A DNA stretch of 38,860 nucleotides, from assembly GCA_002685455.1 (NCBI GenBank), contig NYXF01000072.1, positions 1 to 38,860 on the forward strand, in the 5' to 3' direction. Position numbers and translations under genes: made by a program. The notes below the pieces were generated by a model. That model saw only the letters and a program-made list of their open reading frames with translations, did not search any database and had not been told where the DNA came from. Every line of letters begins with the position of its first letter. Position 1 is the first letter of the stretch. Positions 8,532 to 16,818 of this stretch are shown here, piece after piece. This DNA comes from Porticoccus sp. Its GTDB lineage: Bacteria; Pseudomonadota; Gammaproteobacteria; Pseudomonadales; Porticoccaceae.

Positions 8532-9437
8532 ATGAAACAATATCTTGATTTAATGCAGCATGTGAAAGATAACGGCGTTCGCAAAAACGATCGAACAGGA
8601 ACTGGCACAATTAGCACTTTTGGCTATCAGATGCGCTTCGATCTCGGTGAGGGCTTCCCTCTAGTTACCACAAAAAAAGTTCATTTGAGATCGATTATAT
8701 ATGAGTTGCTTTGGTTTATTCAGGGCGATACCAATATAAAGTTTTTGATTAAAAATGGTGTAAATATTTGGAATGACTGGCCATATCAAAGCTGGCTTAA
8801 GAGAACAAAACAGGATAAAAAATACAGTATGTATTCAAAAGCCTGGAAGAATAAAATGGGTGATTTCATCGAGTGTATAAAAAAAGATAAAAAATTCGCT
8901 GATCAATATGGTGACCTTGGGCCTGTTTATGGGCATCAGTGGAGAAACTTTGAAGGAGTTGATCAGTTAGAAGGACTCATCAAAGATATTAGCACATCTC
9001 CAGACTCTAGAAGATTGATTATCTCGGCTTGGAATCCGAAAGATATACCTATTATGGCAAAATCTGGTTTACCACCGTGCCATACATTATTTCAATTTTA
9101 TGTAGCAAAGGGAAAGCTCTCTTGTCAGCTGTATCAAAGAAGTGCAGATGTTTTTTTGGGGGTACCTTTTAATATTGCGTCTTATGCATTGCTTACAATG
9201 ATGATTGCACAAGTTGCAGGTTTAGAGCCAGGAGATTTTGTACATACTTTTGGCGATGCACACTTATATGTTAATCATCTAGAGCAGGTGGATCAGCAAC
9301 TTAATCGAACCCCTCATGCACTGCCTGATATGAAAATCAACTCGTCAGTCACTAGCATTTTTGATTTTAAGTATGAAGATTTCCAGCTGACTAACTATAA
9401 TCCTCATCCTACAATACCAGCAAGAGTAGCGGTATAA
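8532..9437 (+). CDS. thyA: Thymidylate synthase ThyA, long form with inserted segment
   Basis: ThyA methylates dUMP to dTMP with methylenetetrahydrofolate. The catalytic cysteine is C183 in [12 protein letters not shown], and dUMP-binding motifs [18 protein letters not shown] and [12 protein letters not shown] are intact. The protein is 301 residues, against 264 for the E. coli enzyme. The extra length is a lysine-rich segment at about residues 84-124, between IWNDW and YGDLGPVYG, the place where the Lactobacillus casei-type long enzyme carries its insert. Translation starts at ATG 8532, after a strong GGAGG inside the end of lgt. Its stop TAA shares one base with the folA start (TAATGA), so the two folate-linked enzymes are coupled. 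DHFR regenerates the tetrahydrofolate that ThyA oxidises. Confidence 0.96.
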   Translation: MKQYLDLMQHVKDNGVRKNDRTGTGTISTFGYQMRFDLGEGFPLVTTKKVHLRSIIYELLWFIQGDTNIKFLIKNGVNIWNDWPYQSWLKRTKQDKKYSMYSKAWKNKMGDFIECIKKDKKFADQYGDLGPVYGHQWRNFEGVDQLEGLIKDISTSPDSRRLIISAWNPKDIPIMAKSGLPPCHTLFQFYVAKGKLSCQLYQRSADVFLGVPFNIASYALLTMMIAQVAGLEPGDFVHTFGDAHLYVNHLEQVDQQLNRTPHALPDMKINSSVTSIFDFKYEDFQLTNYNPHPTIPARVAV

Positions 9438-9952
9438 TGACAAAGAAAATTAGGCTTTCACTAATTGTTGCAATGGCAAAAAATAGAACTATAGGAATCA
9501 AGAATAAGCTACCTTGGTCTTTACCGGAGGATTTGCAATACTTTAAATCCGTTACTATGAATAAATCTATTGTCATGGGTAGAAAAACTTTTGAATCTAT
9601 TGGCAGACCATTACCAGGAAGATTAAATATCGTTATTACACGTAATACCAGCTGGTCTTTTGATGGAGTTTTGGTTGCCTCTTCTTTAAATCATGCGAGG
9701 GATTTGGCTGAAATGGCTCAAGATTACAAACCTGAAGTAATGATTATTGGAGGCTCTGAAATATATCATAGCGCTATAGAACAAGCAGATCGTTTATATA
9801 TTACCAGAGTGCAAGATACATTTGAGGGAGACACTTTTTTTCCGATGTTTGATGAGAATGACTGGAGTGAGATTGGTCGTAAAAATCCTGAACAAAAATC
9901 AGATATACCATATTTTTTTCAAGTCTTAGAGAAACATAGTGATCAAAATTAG
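9437..9952 (+). CDS. folA: Dihydrofolate reductase FolA
   Basis: FolA reduces dihydrofolate to tetrahydrofolate with NADPH. This 171-residue protein has the expected order: LIVAMAKNRTIGIKNKLPW (substrate loop and conserved Trp), LPEDLQYFK with acidic D32 in the place of E. coli Asp27, VMGRKTFESIGRPLPGR (NADPH binding), and MIIGGSEIY. Length is slightly above the 159 residues of E. coli, through a longer C-terminal tail. The ATG overlaps the thyA stop by one base. A hairpin downstream (10036-10051) may end the lgt-thyA-folA transcript. It is convergent with argA. Confidence 0.96.
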   Translation: MTKKIRLSLIVAMAKNRTIGIKNKLPWSLPEDLQYFKSVTMNKSIVMGRKTFESIGRPLPGRLNIVITRNTSWSFDGVLVASSLNHARDLAEMAQDYKPEVMIIGGSEIYHSAIEQADRLYITRVQDTFEGDTFFPMFDENDWSEIGRKNPEQKSDIPYFFQVLEKHSDQN

Positions 9953-10035
9953 TTGAATATTATTAAGATTTAAACTTTTTGATTTTCTCCCTAAAATAAT
10001 TTGAGAAGTATTGTATGACGATCATCTGCGTCAAC

Positions 10036-10060
10036 GCTCTATAAATAGAGCTTAGTTTTA
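10036..10060 (+). terminator. Possible intrinsic terminator after folA
   Basis: The inverted repeat GCTCTAT-AA-ATAGAGC (10036-10051) is followed by TTAGTTTTA, in the 121-bp gap between convergent folA and argA. The stem is short and the T-run is interrupted, so it is a weak candidate. Read on the minus strand it has no T-tract, so it is less likely to end argA. Confidence 0.4.
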
Positions 10061-10073
10061 AGATCAAAATTTT

Positions 10074-11402
10074 TTATAGTCTTTTACAGAAGACTTTAGA
10101 ATTTCTCTGAAAGTTATAGAGGGATTGGCGCTCTATAGGAAGATCATCAATCGAAGATTGCACGAAACCATTCTCTATGAACCAGTGGCTAGCTTTGATA
10201 GTTAGAGCAAATAGCCTATTAATTTTCATTGCATAGGCCTTTTTTTCTATAACCTCAAGGAGTTGTCGCGCATGACCTTGATCGATAAATTCGGGGTGCG
10301 TTACTATACATGCTATCTCTGCTGATTGAGAACCATCATGAGGGTATAATGCACAACAGCTAATAATAGGCCCTTCTGTATGCTCCAAAACAGTAAATCT
10401 TGTAATTTCTAGCTCTAATAATTCACGAGATCTTTTTACTAGGGCTCCGTTTTTTTCTTGAGGCTCAATTAGCTTCAGAAGACCGCCGATATCGTCAATA
10501 GTGGCCTGCCGCACTAGACCCACACTATTTTTTAAAACTAATGTACCATTTCCGTCCCTAGTGAAAAGCTCCTCTAGGAGAGCGCCATTGGAAATATAGC
10601 TTACTATATGGCTGCGACGCACATTTTTTTTACATGCTTCAGAGCAAGCTTTGAGGGCCTGCTTCTGGTTATGGTCAATCTGGGGGTCGTTAAGATACTC
10701 TTGAGCCTCATTAATTGATAGAGTTTTTAGTAGCTTTCCATCTAAACCACGAAGCCCCTCATTTTTATCAAATATAATCAATTTATCTACGTCCAAGCCT
10801 ATCGCTGATTTAACGGCTAGATCTATGTAGTTGAGATTAAAAACCTCGCCTGAAGGGGAGTAGCCAATTGGAGACAATAAAACTATGGCATCATTCTCGA
10901 GTTGCTTAAGTATGCTCGAAGAGTCTATTCGGCGAATTTCGCCTGTGTACTGAAGATCAATTCCTCCTTTGATACCAGCAGGTTTGGCAGTAATAAAATT
11001 ACCGCTCACAACTTTCATCTTTTTTCTACACATTACTGAGCTTGCTGCACCACTAGAAAGCATCGCCTCAATACTAATCTTAGTACTACCAACTAAATCT
11101 TTTATCAACGACATAGAAGAATGATCAATGATTACATTTGATATATCCTGGTTTTGATCATCTTTTAATTTTTTTAGTCGCTCGTTCTTTTCATAGTCAA
11201 TACCATGTACAAGCACAAGTTTTATGCCCATACTTTGTAAAAGTGTAATATCCAGAATTATATTATTAAAGTTTTCATGGCTCATCGCCTCCCCACTAAA
11301 AGCTAGTAGAAAAGTTTTACCCCTATGGTTATTAATGTAGGGTGATGTATCCCTAAAAAATTTTACGTATTCACCGATTTTGTTTTTTTTATTTGACGTC
11401 AT
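10074..11402 (-). CDS. argA: Amino-acid N-acetyltransferase (N-acetylglutamate synthase) ArgA
   Basis: ArgA acetylates glutamate with acetyl-CoA, the first step of arginine biosynthesis. The 442-residue protein has the classical two-domain form. An N-terminal amino-acid-kinase-like domain (about 1-290; LLAFSGEAMSHENF, LVLVHG, SPIGYSPSGEVFNLNYIDLA) normally binds the arginine feedback inhibitor. A C-terminal GNAT domain (about 298-442) carries IACIVTHPEFIDQGHARQLL and LFALTIKASHWFIENGF. Length equals that of E. coli ArgA (443). It stands alone on the minus strand, convergent with folA and divergent from ilvE. Retention implies the classical linear or ArgA-initiated arginine pathway; whether ArgJ exists cannot be seen here. 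Confidence 0.94.
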   Translation of the reverse strand: MTSNKKNKIGEYVKFFRDTSPYINNHRGKTFLLAFSGEAMSHENFNNIILDITLLQSMGIKLVLVHGIDYEKNERLKKLKDDQNQDISNVIIDHSSMSLIKDLVGSTKISIEAMLSSGAASSVMCRKKMKVVSGNFITAKPAGIKGGIDLQYTGEIRRIDSSSILKQLENDAIVLLSPIGYSPSGEVFNLNYIDLAVKSAIGLDVDKLIIFDKNEGLRGLDGKLLKTLSINEAQEYLNDPQIDHNQKQALKACSEACKKNVRRSHIVSYISNGALLEELFTRDGNGTLVLKNSVGLVRQATIDDIGGLLKLIEPQEKNGALVKRSRELLELEITRFTVLEHTEGPIISCCALYPHDGSQSAEIACIVTHPEFIDQGHARQLLEVIEKKAYAMKINRLFALTIKASHWFIENGFVQSSIDDLPIERQSLYNFQRNSKVFCKRL

Positions 11403-11700
11403 GACTAGCTCTTGATTTTCAAGTTATCTTAACTGGCAACATTATAGGTAACGCTGATCGCAAAACATAGGCTCTTATGAAACTTAATATTGAATTAACA
11501 GATTTAGCGATCATCGTTTTACTTTATAGATTTTTAAAAGCATGGAGCTGAAAAGGCAACAAACAAATATAAAAAATATATATATAAATCTTTTTCATTA
11601 GGCTTTATCTTTATTATGCCTATATTTGGAGGCTATAATTGTTAAACTAAACGTATAGTAAACATATATAATTTTTTAAATATTTATTTAGGAGTATGCG
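11403..11700 (+). promoter_or_regulatory. Divergent intergenic region argA / ilvE with candidate -10 boxes
   Basis: This 298-bp AT-rich spacer lies between divergent argA and ilvE. On the plus strand it contains two perfect TATAAT hexamers, at 11634-11639 and 11667-11672; the second is 34 bp before ilvE. Neither has a convincing -35 box at 16-18 bp. The ilvE ribosome binding site GGAG is at 11691-11694, six bases before the start. I find no stable hairpin, leader-peptide pattern with clustered Ile/Leu/Val codons, or RNA gene that would indicate attenuation. Confidence 0.35.
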
Positions 11701-12630
11701 ATGTCATTTGCCGATAGAGACGGCTGGATTTGGTTTGATGGCGAAATGGTTCCTTGGCGCGAAGCAAAAGTGCATGTCTTGACCCATACGCTTCATTATG
11801 GCCTTGGAGTTTTTGAAGGTGTACGAGCATATGATACTGATGAAGAGGGCGCAGCTATTTTTCGTCTACATGATCACACTGACCGTCTGTATCGCTCGGC
11901 GAAGATCTTGAATATTGATATACCTTTCAGTAAAGGACAAATCAATGAGGCTCAAAAATCTGTTGTTCGTGATAATAAATTAAAAGAAGCTTATTTGAGG
12001 CCTATGGTCTTCTTAGGATCTGAGGGAATGGGGCTTCGTGCAGAGGGCTTAAAGGTACACGCTATTGTTGCAGCTTGGGACTGGCCATCATATATGTCAC
12101 CTGAAGCTCTAATGCATGGGATAAAAGTTCGCACCTCCTCTTATACTAGACATCATCCTAATATTACGATGACTAAAGCAAAAGCAAATGGGAATTATAT
12201 AAACTCGATGTTAGCTTTAAGGGAGGCTTTGGAATGTGGATGTGAGGAAGCTCTTATGCTTGATGTTGATGGTTTCATTGCAGAAGGGAGTGGTGAGAAT
12301 GTCTTCATAGTAAGAGACGGGGTTGTTTATACACCGGAACTAAGTGCTTGTCTTGATGGCATTACACGAAAAACTGTAATAGAGTTAGCTAAAAAAGCTG
12401 GATATGAAATTGTTGAAAAGCGTATTTCACGTGATGAAGTTTATGTTGCAGACGAGGCATTTTTTACTGGAACAGCGGCGGAAGTTTTACCAATTAGTGA
12501 ATTAGATGGAAGAATTTTGGGCGCCGGCTCTAGAGGTCCGTTCACTGAATTAATGCAAACACAGTACTTTGATTTAGTTCGAGGAAAGTTACCTGAATAT
12601 TCTAACTGGCTTGCACCCGTAGCAAAATGA
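11701..12630 (+). CDS. ilvE: Branched-chain amino acid aminotransferase IlvE
   Basis: IlvE is a PLP enzyme that interconverts branched-chain keto acids and Leu, Ile or Val. The 309-residue sequence matches the class IV aminotransferase fold: HTLHYGLGVFEGVRAY, RLHDHTDRLYRSAKIL, the PLP lysine K161 in TKAKANGNYINSM, IAEGSGENVF, and FFTGTAAEVLPI. The length is that of the E. coli enzyme. The ATG at 11701 has a good ribosome binding site (GGAG). It heads the plus-strand LPS run, as recalled for P. aeruginosa, where ilvE lies directly upstream of waaF. The 42-bp gap to waaF and lack of a visible terminator suggest cotranscription. No functional link to LPS is implied. Confidence 0.96.
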   Translation: MSFADRDGWIWFDGEMVPWREAKVHVLTHTLHYGLGVFEGVRAYDTDEEGAAIFRLHDHTDRLYRSAKILNIDIPFSKGQINEAQKSVVRDNKLKEAYLRPMVFLGSEGMGLRAEGLKVHAIVAAWDWPSYMSPEALMHGIKVRTSSYTRHHPNITMTKAKANGNYINSMLALREALECGCEEALMLDVDGFIAEGSGENVFIVRDGVVYTPELSACLDGITRKTVIELAKKAGYEIVEKRISRDEVYVADEAFFTGTAAEVLPISELDGRILGAGSRGPFTELMQTQYFDLVRGKLPEYSNWLAPVAK

Positions 12631-12672
12631 AATCTGTAATTTCTTATAGAGCCAACAATAGCTTATAAAAAT

Positions 12673-13722
12673 ATGGCATCTGAAAAGAAAGTAGTAGAAA
12701 GAAAAATTCTAGTCATAGGACCCTCATGGGTGGGCGATATGGTGATGGCTCAATCGTTATTCATTTTGCTTAAAAGCCAAGATAAAGATGTAATTATAGA
12801 TGTTTTGGCCCCCAATTGGAGTCAACCAATAATAAGTCGTATGCCTGAGGTTCGACGTTCAATTGATATGCCCATTGGCCATGGAAGCTTGAACTGGAAA
12901 CTCAGACGTGAAATTGGAATCAAGCTACGTATAGAAAAATATAATCAGGCAATAATTTTACCTAATTCTTTGAAATCAGCGCTTATTCCTTGGTTTGCAA
13001 AAATTAAATGCAGAACTGGTTGGACGGGGGAGATGCGCTTTGGGCTGATAAATGATATCAGAGGTTTGAAAAAAAAATCTTTCCCATTAATGGTTCAACG
13101 GTTCGCTGCACTTGCTTTAACTAAGGGTACAATTCTACCAAAATCGATAGCACCCCCATTACTAAAAGTTGATAAAGATAATGCAAAAAATCTCATTGAT
13201 AAGTTGGAATTAAATAGTGATCGCAAGATTTTAATATTATGTCCAGGTGCAGAATTCGGCCCCTCCAAACAATGGCCGTCAAAATACTATGCTGAAGTTG
13301 CAGCAAATAGGATATCTGAAGGATGGCAAGTTTGGTTACTAGGATCTGAAAAAGATAAACTAGTGGGCCAAGAAATTATTAAATATTTGTCAAAAAATGA
13401 TACAAATTGGTGTCATAATCTTGCTGGTTTGACGCAGCTTGACGAAGCAATTGATCTTTTGTCCCTAGCTGATATTGTGATTACTAATGATTCTGGATTA
13501 ATGCATATATCTGCAGCCATTAATGTGCCACTGATTGTTTTATATGGATCTACCTCACCAGACTTTACACCACCACTGAATAGCGAGGCTTCTATTCTCT
13601 CAATCCCAGTAGAGTGTGGCCCTTGTTTCAAAAGAGAGTGCCCGATTAATAGTATGAAATGTCTAGATGACTTATCTCCAGCTTCAGTGATCTCCGAATT
13701 GCTAAAACAAGTAGGTAATTGA
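12673..13722 (+). CDS. waaF: ADP-heptose:LPS heptosyltransferase II WaaF
   Basis: WaaF adds the second heptose to the LPS inner core on the cytoplasmic side of the inner membrane. The 349-residue protein is a GT9 family member. It has the N-terminal ILVIGPSWVGDMVMAQSLF, the nucleotide-sugar motif LCPGAEFGPSKQWPSKYYAEVA, and the C-terminal TNDSGLMHISAAINVPLIVLYGSTSPDFTPP. The cysteine-rich tail (CGPCFKRECPINSMKC) is typical of WaaF. Length matches E. coli WaaF (348). Its stop TGA overlaps the waaC start by one base (TGATGA context), so the two heptosyltransferases are translationally coupled. They use ADP-heptose made by HldE, encoded at the far end of the same cluster. Confidence 0.95.
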   Translation: MASEKKVVERKILVIGPSWVGDMVMAQSLFILLKSQDKDVIIDVLAPNWSQPIISRMPEVRRSIDMPIGHGSLNWKLRREIGIKLRIEKYNQAIILPNSLKSALIPWFAKIKCRTGWTGEMRFGLINDIRGLKKKSFPLMVQRFAALALTKGTILPKSIAPPLLKVDKDNAKNLIDKLELNSDRKILILCPGAEFGPSKQWPSKYYAEVAANRISEGWQVWLLGSEKDKLVGQEIIKYLSKNDTNWCHNLAGLTQLDEAIDLLSLADIVITNDSGLMHISAAINVPLIVLYGSTSPDFTPPLNSEASILSIPVECGPCFKRECPINSMKCLDDLSPASVISELLKQVGN

Positions 13723-14777
13723 TGAAAAGAGTATTGATAATAAAAACCTCTTCTCTAGGAGATATTGTTCACACCCTTCCCGCAATAAACGATGCTAGTC
13801 TTGCCATTCCAGACATTAAATTTGATTGGATTATCGAGGAAAATTTTTCCGAAATACCTACTTTAAACGACCAGATAGATCAAATTATTCCAGTTTCTAT
13901 AAGGAAGTGGCGTAAAAATTTACTTAAATTTCGAACTTCAAAAGATTTTTCGGAACTAAAAAGAAAGCTTAGTTTACACCACTACGATGCTATAATAGAT
14001 GCACAGGGTTTGCTTAAAAGCGCGTGGCTAGCATCGAAAGCAGTTGGAAATCGATATGGTTTCGATTGGGCCTCAGCAAGAGAGCCTTTAGCATCAATTT
14101 TTTATCATCGTCGGATTAATGTACCCAAAGATATTCATGCGGTTGAACGAATACGTATTTTATTCTCAAAGTCATTAGGTTATGTGCTTAATTCAAGTGA
14201 AGGAAATTTTAACCTCACTTACGATCAAGGAAATGATAAGTATGTCATATTAATGCATGGAACTACTTGGTTCTCCAAGCATTGGCCAGAAGAATCCTGG
14301 ATAAAATTAAGCTGTTTGCTCTCAAAGTCCGATTATAAGGTTGTTTTGCTATGGGGCAACGATCAAGAAAAGGCACGCGCAGAGAGAATCGCAAAAAATT
14401 CGGAAGCAAACGTTCTTCCGAAAATGAAATTAACTGATATAGTTTCACTCATAGCGAAAGCCACAGGCTGTATATCAGTTGACACTGGCTTAGGACATCT
14501 TTCTTCTGCTATGGGTAAACCAACACTAGGCATTTATGGTCCGACAAATCCAGTTCTCACTGGTTTATATGGTTCTCGTCGTCAAAACTTTCTGTCTGAT
14601 TTTCCTTGTTTATGTATGTCAAAAAAATGCCCATTTTCATTAAGAGAAGATCGATCATGCCGAGGTTTTGAAGAGCTTACTGCAGATATAATCTACGATA
14701 AATTTATAAAGTTAGTAGGAGATGAAGGTGTATCTAATGGTTTCGAGTACCCTAAAAATAAGGAGAAAGATAAATAA
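13722..14777 (+). CDS. waaC: ADP-heptose:LPS heptosyltransferase I WaaC
   Basis: WaaC transfers the first L-glycero-D-manno-heptose onto Kdo2-lipid A. The 351-residue GT9 protein begins RVLIIKTSSLGDIVHTLPAI, typical of WaaC. It continues with IIDAQGLLKSAWLA and the central LMHGTTWFSKHWPEESW, and closes with VDTGLGHLSSAMGKPTLGIYGPTNP. I place the start at ATG 13722, which shares its first base with the waaF stop. A TTG one codon upstream is possible but unneeded. The tail after about residue 335 (GDEGVSNGFEYPKNKEKDK) is an extra polar extension. The waaG start follows immediately after the stop. Confidence 0.95.
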   Translation: MKRVLIIKTSSLGDIVHTLPAINDASLAIPDIKFDWIIEENFSEIPTLNDQIDQIIPVSIRKWRKNLLKFRTSKDFSELKRKLSLHHYDAIIDAQGLLKSAWLASKAVGNRYGFDWASAREPLASIFYHRRINVPKDIHAVERIRILFSKSLGYVLNSSEGNFNLTYDQGNDKYVILMHGTTWFSKHWPEESWIKLSCLLSKSDYKVVLLWGNDQEKARAERIAKNSEANVLPKMKLTDIVSLIAKATGCISVDTGLGHLSSAMGKPTLGIYGPTNPVLTGLYGSRRQNFLSDFPCLCMSKKCPFSLREDRSCRGFEELTADIIYDKFIKLVGDEGVSNGFEYPKNKEKDK

Positions 14778-15932
14778 ATGAATTTAGCATTTTGCTTGTA
14801 TAAGTACTTCCCATTTGGTGGTATGCAAAGAAATTTTCTTAAAATTGCTGAGGAGTGCTCAAAACGTGGACACAAGGTTACTGTATATACTCTATCTTGG
14901 GAGGGTGAAAAACCTGATTTTTTAAAAATCGTCATCGTAAAAACAAAAGCTCTCAGAAATATAAAAAAATATCAATTTTTTTCTAGCTGGCTTAACAATA
15001 ATTTAAAATACGAATCTACAGACTTAGTTTTAGGTTTCAATAAAATGCCTGGTCTTGATATATATTATTGTGGTGATCCTTGTTATGAATATAAATCAAA
15101 AAAATTACGTCCTTGGTGGTACCGGTTTACACTCCGATATAAACATTTCTCGGAGTTTGAGAGGGCTGTTTTCGAAGAAGGAGCCAAAGTATATATCCTA
15201 ATGTTTTCGCCTATACAAAAGCGAATATTTCGGGATCTTTATAACACAAATCGATCTTTTATAAACATGCTTCCCCCAGGTATAAGTAGAGACCGATGCG
15301 CTCCAATTAACTCCACTGAGATTCGTAAATCGTTCAGGAAAGAATTTAAATTAGAAAGCAGCGATATTTTACTTTTGCAAATAGGCTCAGGTTTTCGTAC
15401 AAAAGGGTTAGATAGAAGCCTGCTTGCTATCGCAGCTTTGCCGATTAAATTAAGGGGCAACATAAAGTTTTTTGTTATTGGTCAGGATGATCCTAAAAAA
15501 TATGTTTCTCAGGCACAAAAATTGAATATATCCGATAAGGTAACTTTCTTTTCTGGACGAGACGATATTCCAAGATTTTTGCAGGGGTCGGATATTTTAT
15601 TGCATCCCTCCTATGCTGAAAATACTGGGGGAGTGATATTGGAGGCTATGGCTGCTGGCCTCCCTTCAATTGTGACAGACGTATGTGGATATGCACATTA
15701 TGTGAAGGAAGCCCGAGCAGGCATTCTTTTAGGGTCCCCCTACTTACAAAAAACCTTTAATGATAGTTTGGAGAAAATATTGTTAGCTGATAAGTTAGAA
15801 TTACGAAAAAACGGAATTAACTTCTCAAAAACTGCAGATATTTATGATATGCCTTTGAAAGCAGCAGATATAATTGATCAGATAATAAAAGAAAAATGGT
15901 TAAAGAAAAATTGGAAGGATAAAGTTGAATGA
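14778..15932 (+). CDS. waaG: LPS core glycosyltransferase WaaG (GT4)
   Basis: WaaG is a GT4 enzyme that adds the first outer-core hexose (glucose in E. coli, galactosamine in P. aeruginosa) to heptose II; here the sugar is unknown. The 384-residue protein has the WaaG N-terminus LAFCLYKYFPFGGMQRNFLKI with the GG-M-QR donor/acceptor loop. The C-terminal GT4 signature is LLHPSYAENTGGVILEAMAAGLP, with the acidic motif E-x7-E (E-N-T-G-G-V-I-L-E). DICL-type residues are replaced but spacing is normal. ATG 14778 is directly after the waaC stop, and the 3' end overlaps waaP by four bases (ATGA). Context and similarity agree on WaaG. Confidence 0.94.
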   Translation: MNLAFCLYKYFPFGGMQRNFLKIAEECSKRGHKVTVYTLSWEGEKPDFLKIVIVKTKALRNIKKYQFFSSWLNNNLKYESTDLVLGFNKMPGLDIYYCGDPCYEYKSKKLRPWWYRFTLRYKHFSEFERAVFEEGAKVYILMFSPIQKRIFRDLYNTNRSFINMLPPGISRDRCAPINSTEIRKSFRKEFKLESSDILLLQIGSGFRTKGLDRSLLAIAALPIKLRGNIKFFVIGQDDPKKYVSQAQKLNISDKVTFFSGRDDIPRFLQGSDILLHPSYAENTGGVILEAMAAGLPSIVTDVCGYAHYVKEARAGILLGSPYLQKTFNDSLEKILLADKLELRKNGINFSKTADIYDMPLKAADIIDQIIKEKWLKKNWKDKVE

Positions 15933-16744
15933 AATTATTTTTGACCGACCCCTTTGCAAAAAAATGGGAAAACTTGGACCCCTTTAAAGAAGTACTTACC
16001 CTCACTGGTAAAATTTATCGAGATATGGGCGATCGCTGCACAAAACGAATAGAGCTTGATGGTTCTGTTTATTTCGTAAAGATACATACAGGCGTCGGCT
16101 GGATAGAGATTTTTAAAAACTTACTTTGTTTAAAAAAACCTATTATTGGAGCTAAAAACGAATATGAGGCTATTAGCAAATTAAATGAATTAAATATAAA
16201 TACTATGATTGTCAGAGCATATGGCTCAAATGGGTGGAATCCAGCTACAAAGAAATCATTTATAATCACTGAAGCGCTCGAACCGTCGGTTCCCCTAGAC
16301 GAGCTATGCAGCCCAAGTACACTAAAAAATATCGGCGTTCTTCAGAGGAGAAAATTAGTTAAAAGGATTGCAGAAATTACAAGGGTCATGCACGAGAACG
16401 GATTAAATCACCGGGATTATTATCTGTGCCATTTTTTGATTGAGGACACAAATAAAAGTCAAAAGTTTTTTTCTATTGAACAAACCATCTCACTAATTGA
16501 TTTGCATCGTATGCAAATTAGGAAACGAACGCCAAGAAGATGGAAACATAAAGATCTATCAGCTCTTTACTACTCAGCTGTTAATTCAGGGTTTAACCAA
16601 AGAGACGCTTTTTGCTTTATGCGGGAGTATAAGAGGGGATTTTTAAAACAGATATTAAATGATGACCCTAGTTTTTGGGAGTCTGTTAAACTTGAAGCAA
16701 AAAATCTTCATCATAAGGGCGTAAGAAAAGGCTATCATTCATGA
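15929..16744 (+). CDS. waaP: LPS core heptose(I) kinase WaaP
   Basis: WaaP phosphorylates heptose I of the inner core, which stabilises the outer membrane by allowing divalent-cation bridges. The 271-residue protein is a protein-kinase-fold enzyme: the ATP lysine K51 in VYFVKIH, the catalytic loop LNHRDYYLCHFLI (D163), the metal-binding aspartate D191 in LIDLHRMQIR, and the family-specific TPRRWKHKDLSALYYSA. These match E. coli and P. aeruginosa WaaP. The start overlaps waaG by ATGA. In P. aeruginosa two further kinase genes (wapP, wapQ) follow, as I recall; here they are absent and a double-kinase gene follows directly. Confidence 0.94.
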   Translation: MKLFLTDPFAKKWENLDPFKEVLTLTGKIYRDMGDRCTKRIELDGSVYFVKIHTGVGWIEIFKNLLCLKKPIIGAKNEYEAISKLNELNINTMIVRAYGSNGWNPATKKSFIITEALEPSVPLDELCSPSTLKNIGVLQRRKLVKRIAEITRVMHENGLNHRDYYLCHFLIEDTNKSQKFFSIEQTISLIDLHRMQIRKRTPRRWKHKDLSALYYSAVNSGFNQRDAFCFMREYKRGFLKQILNDDPSFWESVKLEAKNLHHKGVRKGYHS

Positions 16745-16796
16745 ACAATCCCGTTAAACTTTATTTGAATATGTTTATAGTGCCTAACACAGAGAG

Positions 16797-16818
16797 ATGC
16801 CTGAGTAATGCCTGAGTT
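16797..16818 (+). repeat. 11-bp tandem duplication spanning the start of the double-kinase gene
   Basis: ATGCCTGAGTA (16797-16807) is followed directly by ATGCCTGAGTT (16808-16818), ten of eleven bases identical. The first copy reads Met-Pro-Glu-stop and its TAA overlaps the second ATG (TAATG), which is the start of the main gene. The purine-rich AGAGAG (16791-16796) abuts the first copy. This gives a three-codon mini-ORF ahead of the real start. Confidence 0.8.

Noticed and set aside
11477..11551. 24-codon ORF with a hydrophobic core upstream of ilvE
   Set aside because: Poor ribosome binding site, no Ile/Leu/Val clustering that would mark an attenuator leader, and such short frames are common in AT-rich spacers.
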